A stretch of DNA of 64,000 nt from Gammaproteobacteria bacterium. GTDB taxonomy: Bacteria; Pseudomonadota; Gammaproteobacteria; UBA6429; Thiohalophilaceae. The notes below the pieces were generated by a model. It had not been told where the DNA came from, searched no databases, and worked only from the letters and a program-made list of their open reading frames with translations. The stretch is taken from assembly GCA_016194635.1 (NCBI GenBank), contig JACQBC010000013.1:34741-98740 (forward strand), in the 5' to 3' direction. The position numbers were made by a program, and so were the translations under genes. Numbering within the stretch: position 1 is the first letter of the stretch; each line of letters begins with the position of its first letter. Of the stretch, positions 60,842 to 64,000 are shown in pieces.

Positions 60842-61144
60842 ATGATTCATGTGGTTGTTCTACTTGAGGCAAAAGACGCTGACGCATTACAAGCCTTTGA
60901 AAGACAGGCGGTCGAGATAATGAAAAAGTATGACGGTAAGCTAGTGGTTGCATTCGAACCGAACGCAAGTGAGTCGTCATCTAGCAATATAGCGGAAGTC
61001 CATTATTTGCAATTCCCAACTATCGAGGCGTTTAGAAAATATCGAACCGATCCACAGCACATTGAACTGGCAGAATTGAGGAAAAAAGCAATATCAAACA
61101 CAACAGTCTTCGTGTCGGGCCGCATTCAAGACTATGGAAAATAA
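60842..61144 (+). CDS. DUF1330-like family protein (gene cassette)
   Basis: 100 residues with a ferredoxin-like/ABM-type layout: 'MIHVVVLLEAKDADALQAFE', 'IMKKYDGKLVVAFEPNASES', 'AEVHYLQFPTIEAFRKYRTD', 'AISNTTVFVSGRIQDYG'. This is the DUF1330-type pattern (strand, helix, strand, 'v.~lqFpt.eafr.f..dp'). Function unknown. ATG 18 bases after the attC. Sister of the gene at 53569. Confidence 0.82.
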   Translation: MIHVVVLLEAKDADALQAFERQAVEIMKKYDGKLVVAFEPNASESSSSNIAEVHYLQFPTIEAFRKYRTDPQHIELAELRKKAISNTTVFVSGRIQDYGK

Positions 61145-61147
61145 AAT

Positions 61148-61212
61148 ACATAACATGGCGTTCGAGAGGGACGCGCCAAAAAGCGGCGCGCCCCTGAGCT
61201 TCGACGTTATGT
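61148..61212 (+). repeat. attC site
   Basis: R'' ACATAAC at 61148-61154 and R' GTTATGT at 61206-61212. The two boxes are exact complements. Confidence 0.88.
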
Positions 61213-61273
61213 GTCTAAAGCGTAAATATGGCGAGCAAAGTTCGAAATTAGAACCATTGAAGAATTGAATAAA

Positions 61274-61525
61274 ATGCACACGGGTACATTAATGAAACGT
61301 CGTGCTGCTTTGCTAAAGTGCGAGGAGTCACTTGAGGCATCTGATAGAAATGGGTATGAGGTAAAACCTATAGCAAAATATACTGGTTTAATTGAATTTA
61401 AGAATACTCCAGAATGGAAGCAGGCATATGATGAATTAAAAAATGTGCTTGGTACCAGAGAAAATATGCCAAACAAAATGAAACGCAAACAAATCCGTGC
61501 TCAAAAGGCTAAAAGAACAAAATGA
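61274..61525 (+). CDS. small hypothetical cassette protein, start uncertain
   Basis: 83 residues from ATG 61274 (TTG at 61265 also in frame). Basic protein with 'MHTGTLMKRRAALLKCEESL' and 'YTGLIEFKNTPEWKQAYDEL', ending in many lysines. In the same frame, sequence upstream reads 'KFEIRTIEELNK' without a start codon, while an ATG at 61228 lies in another frame that stops at once; a small indel may have cut off the true N-terminus. The cassette's attC is interrupted by a transposase remnant. Function unknown. Confidence 0.5.
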   Translation: MHTGTLMKRRAALLKCEESLEASDRNGYEVKPIAKYTGLIEFKNTPEWKQAYDELKNVLGTRENMPNKMKRKQIRAQKAKRTK

Positions 61526-61535
61526 TAAAAACACA

Positions 61536-61836
61536 TAACACATATGAGCCTTCTGCCCGTCAATAGACAATAAACATCATTTCGGTCATATCCGCCATCC
61601 CTGGCGGTCAACCCGTGTTTGCCAACATCGGCACGAACAAAGGATTGCGACGGTTTAGTTTGCGCGGCAAGAAGAAGGTCCAGGGACAATGGCAATGGTA
61701 TTGTTTGGCGCATAACATCGAGAAGTTGAAGAACTATGGGACATTGGCCGCTTAAATACAATGCGGCTGATCGAAATGCTGTTGAAAACTAAATTACAAC
61801 ATGGCAAAGTACATGGAACTCAATTTTAAACACGGG
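61536..61836 (+). mobile_element. insertion-sequence remnant (IS1182/IS5-like) within a cassette boundary
   Basis: About 300 bases. It holds the C-terminal end of a transposase (61615-61755) and noncoding flanks. Left of it, CACATAACACATATGAG (near 61535) looks like the R'' side of an attC; the right half of that attC is not seen. No complete terminal repeats can be recognised. Confidence 0.5.
61615..61755 (+). pseudogene. transposase C-terminal fragment (IS1182-like)
   Basis: Frame ending at TAA 61753-61755 reads 'VFANIGTNKGLRRFSLRGKK' then 'KVQGQWQWYCLAHNIEKLKN' and 'YGTLAA'. This is the highly conserved end of IS1182-type transposases (NKGLxRFxLRGxxKVxxQWxLYCLxHNxEKL). The rest of the transposase is absent. 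Confidence 0.82.
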
Positions 61837-61887
61837 CCTGTAAAAATCCGCTTTGCTAAGCCGGTTTTTCTACAGCTTCGTTAGAAC
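61837..61887 (+). repeat. hairpin ending in attC-like box, upstream of second BrnT gene
   Basis: CCTGTAAAAATCCG pairs with CGGTTTTTCTACAGC, then TTCGTTAGAAC; R'-like GTTAGAA at 61880-61886. Same type as 7768-7878. Confidence 0.5.
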
Positions 61888-61903
61888 AACAAGGAGGAAA
61901 CAA

Positions 61904-62212
61904 ATGAAATTTGAATGGGAAGAAGACAAGAGAGAAAAAACCATACAAGAAAGAGGCATTGATTTTGTCGATGCGGCGAAGGTTTGGGATGATCCACTAA
62001 GACAGGAGCGTGTTGATCGTCGAGAAAATTATGGAGAAGTACGTATCCAGACCATTGGAAGAGTGCATTTCGGTATTCTCTTTGTGGTATATACCGAACG
62101 CTCATACGATGATGGCGAAGAGGTCATTCACATAATTTCTGCACGAAAAGCAGACAAGCGTGAGCGGCGAGAATATGAAACCATGACTTTTAGTGCGAGG
62201 TATATAGGATGA
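61904..62212 (+). CDS. BrnT family toxin (DUF497), second copy
   Basis: 102 residues. 'MKFEWEEDKREKTIQERGID' and 'FVDAAKVWDDPLRQE' (family start 'feWDe.Ka..N..KHgi.Fe.A..vf.D'), 'GRVHFGILFVVYTERS', and the active-site block 'VIHIISARKADKRERREYE', which keeps the ISARxA motif. Predicted ribonuclease toxin. More canonical than the copy at 7946. Strong AAGGAGG eight bases before the ATG; the longer upstream frame lies in the hairpin. Overlaps the next gene by four bases (ATGA). Confidence 0.9.
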   Translation: MKFEWEEDKREKTIQERGIDFVDAAKVWDDPLRQERVDRRENYGEVRIQTIGRVHFGILFVVYTERSYDDGEEVIHIISARKADKRERREYETMTFSARYIG

Positions 62213-62415
62213 GCAGAATCAAAAGGTATACGATGGAAGAAATTAGAAAGATGAAAAGCAGATCGGATGTCAAAAAATTCAAGGATACTACTGAGAAAGA
62301 TATCCTAGAGCAAAGCATGAAAGACCCTGATACCCCTATTTTAACTGATAAAGAACTTAAAGAAATGAAACCAGCTAAGGAGCGGAAACGTGGAAAAGAA
62401 AAAAAAGATCGTTAA
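62209..62415 (+). CDS. BrnA-like antitoxin, short form
   Basis: 68 residues: 'SRIKRYTMEEIRKMKSRSDV' and 'TTEKDILEQSMKDPDTPILT' match the BrnA N-terminal toxin-binding part (the '.DPDaPpltd' motif). The ribbon-helix-helix DNA-binding end is missing; the frame ends in a lysine-rich tail. Either a genuine non-repressing antitoxin or a truncated one. Its start overlaps the toxin stop by four bases. A further small frame with the same 'YTTEELKKMK' motif begins at 62390. Confidence 0.75.
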   Translation: MSRIKRYTMEEIRKMKSRSDVKKFKDTTEKDILEQSMKDPDTPILTDKELKEMKPAKERKRGKEKKDR

Positions 62416-62530
62416 ATACACGACGGAAGAACTAAAGAAAATGAAAGGCAGCACTCACTGGGCATGGCTAATCCACGAGGAGAAAAACCCTAACAAAAAA
62501 ATCCAGCCGACGCATAAACCGCGCGGCTGA
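62390..62530 (+). CDS. small protein related to BrnA N-terminus
   Basis: 46 residues from GTG 62390, which has AAGGAG seven bases upstream. 'KKIVKYTTEELKKMKGSTHW' resembles the start of the upstream antitoxin ('IKRYTMEEIRKMKSRSD'), then 'AWLIHEEKNPNKKIQPTHKP', the end of which is attC. It may be a displaced duplicate of the antitoxin start, or a third component. Overlaps the previous gene by 26 bases. Confidence 0.5.
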   Translation: MEKKKKIVKYTTEELKKMKGSTHWAWLIHEEKNPNKKIQPTHKPRG

Positions 62531-62544
62531 TTTTTGCGTTAGAT
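62488..62544 (+). repeat. attC site
   Basis: R'' CCCTAAC at 62488-62494 and R' GTTAGAT at 62538-62544. Short stem CAGCCGACGC / GCGCGGCTG. Confidence 0.82.
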
Positions 62545-62559
62545 TCCTAGAGAAAGGAT

Positions 62560-63006
62560 ATGGCCTGGAGAGAGTCGGTTCCGTATGTTGCGCTGGGCGT
62601 ATCCGTCCTGAGCTTCATCACGTCTTTCTACTTTGGATTTCGAGATAGAGTCCGGGTCCGCGCAATAGGCAAGTTCTATCAGGGTTCCCCCGATTACGAC
62701 AGAGCCCATCTAAGTATTCGAATTGTAAATAAGGGCAGAAGGATTGCTGTCTTAACTATGTTTGGTGGAGACACTGCGGATGGTGGATGGCAAGGGGAAA
62801 ACCTTGGCGAGAAAATGACTGGCCTCCATCTTACCGAACATCAATTCTATGAGCGCAAGTTCTACCGTGAAGATATTGTTGCTTCGGCCCCAGATTCCGA
62901 CTCAGAGTACGTAGAATTATGGTTCGAAGATTCACTTGGGAAACGACACAAAGTAAAGAACTCACGCAATGGAATTCAACAACTCAAACAGGCATACGGA
63001 ATCTAA
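62560..63006 (+). CDS. single-helix membrane-anchored protein of unknown function (gene cassette)
   Basis: 148 residues. One N-terminal helix ('VPYVALGVSVLSFITSFYFG') then a soluble strand-rich domain: 'RAHLSIRIVNKGRRIAVLTM', 'HLTEHQFYERKFYREDI', 'EYVELWFEDSLGKRHKVKNS'. This Ig-like pattern (N-terminal anchor, 'i.v.N.GRrpv.l', 'v.DslGr..k') is frequent in cassette proteins, function unknown. GTTAGAT then 15 bases to the ATG, with AAAGGA. Confidence 0.72.
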   Translation: MAWRESVPYVALGVSVLSFITSFYFGFRDRVRVRAIGKFYQGSPDYDRAHLSIRIVNKGRRIAVLTMFGGDTADGGWQGENLGEKMTGLHLTEHQFYERKFYREDIVASAPDSDSEYVELWFEDSLGKRHKVKNSRNGIQQLKQAYGI

Positions 63007-63088
63007 CTATGTTTTCAACCGGACGCGGTGATACGGCGCACCGTTTCCTGAGGCCTCGTGGCCCGCGCCGGTTAAAACGGCGTTAGGC
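63001..63088 (+). repeat. attC site
   Basis: R'' ATCTAAC at 63001-63007 and R' GTTAGGC at 63082-63088. Close in sequence to the last site of array 1 (14908-14995). Confidence 0.88.
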
Positions 63089-63161
63089 GCAGAAGGACAT
63101 GTTGCACCACTGGCAAATCATCACAAGACGCAAGACAGTCAAAACCAGAAAGGAGACACAA

Positions 63162-63572
63162 ATGAAGTTCCTCAAAAATACACCCGTGTTCGTAATCTTA
63201 TACATTCTATTCATGTTACCAACGTATTATCTGCCATATATTGGCTCAAACTCAGTGACAGACGAATTCTTAAAAGCTGCGGCAGAGAGCGGTGTGGATA
63301 CGTTATCTTTTTTGCCCCAACTGTCGTTTTTGGGCCAAGCCTTCTGGCTCCATCTGGGTGCCCTGTTTGTTTTGGTTCTAATCGCCTGGTTCCGTGGCGC
63401 GTTTGTCGACAGAAAATGGTTGCATATATTTCCCATACTGGCCGCAACTTTTGATCTGATACCGCGACTAAGCGTCTTTCCAGTTGTGCCCACGATGATG
63501 CATCTGCTCACTATTGTCCTTGGTGTAATGGTGGCTAAGTTCGCGGTTGCATCAACGCAATCGACCACCTAA
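63162..63572 (+). CDS. small membrane protein (gene cassette)
   Basis: 136 residues with three to four helices: 'VFVILYILFMLPTYYLPYIG', 'FWLHLGALFVLVLIAWFRGA', 'WLHIFPILAATFDLIP' and 'MMHLLTIVLGVMVAKFAVAS'. No firm family. I chose the ATG at 63162 because AAAGGAG precedes it by seven bases; an upstream in-frame ATG at 63099 adds 21 basic residues without a ribosome site. Confidence 0.72.
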   Translation: MKFLKNTPVFVILYILFMLPTYYLPYIGSNSVTDEFLKAAAESGVDTLSFLPQLSFLGQAFWLHLGALFVLVLIAWFRGAFVDRKWLHIFPILAATFDLIPRLSVFPVVPTMMHLLTIVLGVMVAKFAVASTQSTT

Positions 63573-63628
63573 CTCGACGCTCAACCGGACGCGCCAAAAG
63601 CGGCGCGCCGGTTAGCTCTGCGTTGGGC
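63567..63628 (+). repeat. attC site
   Basis: R'' ACCTAAC at 63567-63573 and R' GTTGGGC at 63622-63628. Stem CAACCGGACGCGCC / GGCGCGCCGGTT. Confidence 0.88.
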
Positions 63629-63653
63629 ATCACAACAAGTTGGAGAATGAACC

Positions 63654-64000
63654 GTGGCGCTAAAACCAAAGAGAAGTGAGCCGAAGGCCAAGCCCAGTGC
63701 GGGAGCGGTGCGCGCGACCGCGATGGCGGCCTCTCATCTCATCGACGAGCGAATCCGGTCCCTGGGTGGCTGGCGCGCCGAGACCCTGGCGGAGGTTCGC
63801 CGCCTGATCCACGAGGCGGACCCGGACATCATGGAGGAGTGCAAATGGATCAAGCCCAGCAACCCACTGGGGGTGCCCGTATGGTCCCACGCTGGGATCG
63901 TCTGCACCGGAGAGGCCTACAAACAGGTGGTCAAGCTGACCTTCGCCCGGGGTGCCTCCTTGGCGGACCCTCGGGGGCTCTTCAACTCCAGCCTCGATGG
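63654..64000 (+). CDS. DUF1801-like protein, cut by window end (gene cassette)
   Basis: 115 residues visible, open at the right edge. A basic lead 'ALKPKRSEPKAKPSAGAVRA', then 'IDERIRSLGGWRAETLAEVR', 'RLIHEADPDIMEECKWIKPS' and 'VPVWSHAGIVCTGEAYKQVV' match DUF1801 proteins. GTG start, GGAGA seven bases upstream. GC is above 60%, clearly higher than the cassettes before it, so it probably came from another genome. The array continues beyond the window. Confidence 0.85.
   Translation, partial: MALKPKRSEPKAKPSAGAVRATAMAASHLIDERIRSLGGWRAETLAEVRRLIHEADPDIMEECKWIKPSNPLGVPVWSHAGIVCTGEAYKQVVKLTFARGASLADPRGLFNSSLD

Overview
The window looks like a chromosomal segment of a gammaproteobacterium, with GC near 50% in the core genes. 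The evidence is the core set: hslV-hslU followed by a DUF971 gene, a 721-residue UvrD, MlaC, a TusE-type protein with one C-terminal cysteine, a HemB of the Mg2+ type, AroE, and two DsrE-like proteins. The sulfur-relay proteins hint at a sulfur-metabolising lineage, but that is inference.

Layout. 1-6.2 kb: signalling genes (a PAS-GGDEF-EAL protein cut by the window edge, an HD-GYP protein, a chemoreceptor) and a secreted DsrE-like protein. 6.7-15.0 kb: a first run of integron-type gene cassettes, all on the + strand, separated by attC sites, several of them decayed. 15.1-19.9 kb: a secreted protein, then a molybdenum hydroxylase (2Fe-2S subunit, Mo subunit, XdhC chaperone). 19.9-23.6 kb: a foreign-looking insert (ELWxxDGT propeller fragment, AT-rich M15 peptidase, small secreted protein) bounded on the right by a decayed second copy of the xdhC 3' end. 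24-30 kb: a membrane protein, a diguanylate cyclase and a six-gene stressosome operon, rsbR-rsbS-rsbT-rsbX-histidine kinase-response regulator. 30-51.3 kb: mostly core genes (uvrD, rubredoxin, a TlpA fusion, an LtaS-like enzyme, a compact HisRS-like protein, tusE, aroE, hemB, mlaC, a large c-di-GMP regulator, hslVU), plus a TIGR03790 secreted protein with its lipoprotein. 51.6-64 kb: a second, longer cassette array that runs off the window.

No integrase gene is visible, so within this window both arrays are CALIN-like (attC clusters lacking an integrase). Both begin with a similar direct-repeat sequence just before the first recombination point, which may be an attI-like site. Cassette genes include putative immunity proteins (Imm35-like, Rap1a/Tai-like), two BrnT-type toxins, GNAT acetyltransferases, small membrane proteins and DUF1330/DUF1801 proteins. 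Several are visibly broken: a frameshifted lipoprotein, a truncated methyltransferase, a Sel1 protein with an amber stop, a chimeric beta-lactamase fragment and a truncated NTF2-like protein.

Six long palindromic intergenic repeats (A-F) with shared core modules are scattered through the window. One lies inside an attC site and one lies between hslV and hslU. Functionally the most coherent system is the stressosome operon, in which RsbT seems to be wired to a histidine kinase through an RsbU-like N-terminal domain. With four c-di-GMP turnover proteins and a chemoreceptor nearby, the segment is rich in environmental signalling.
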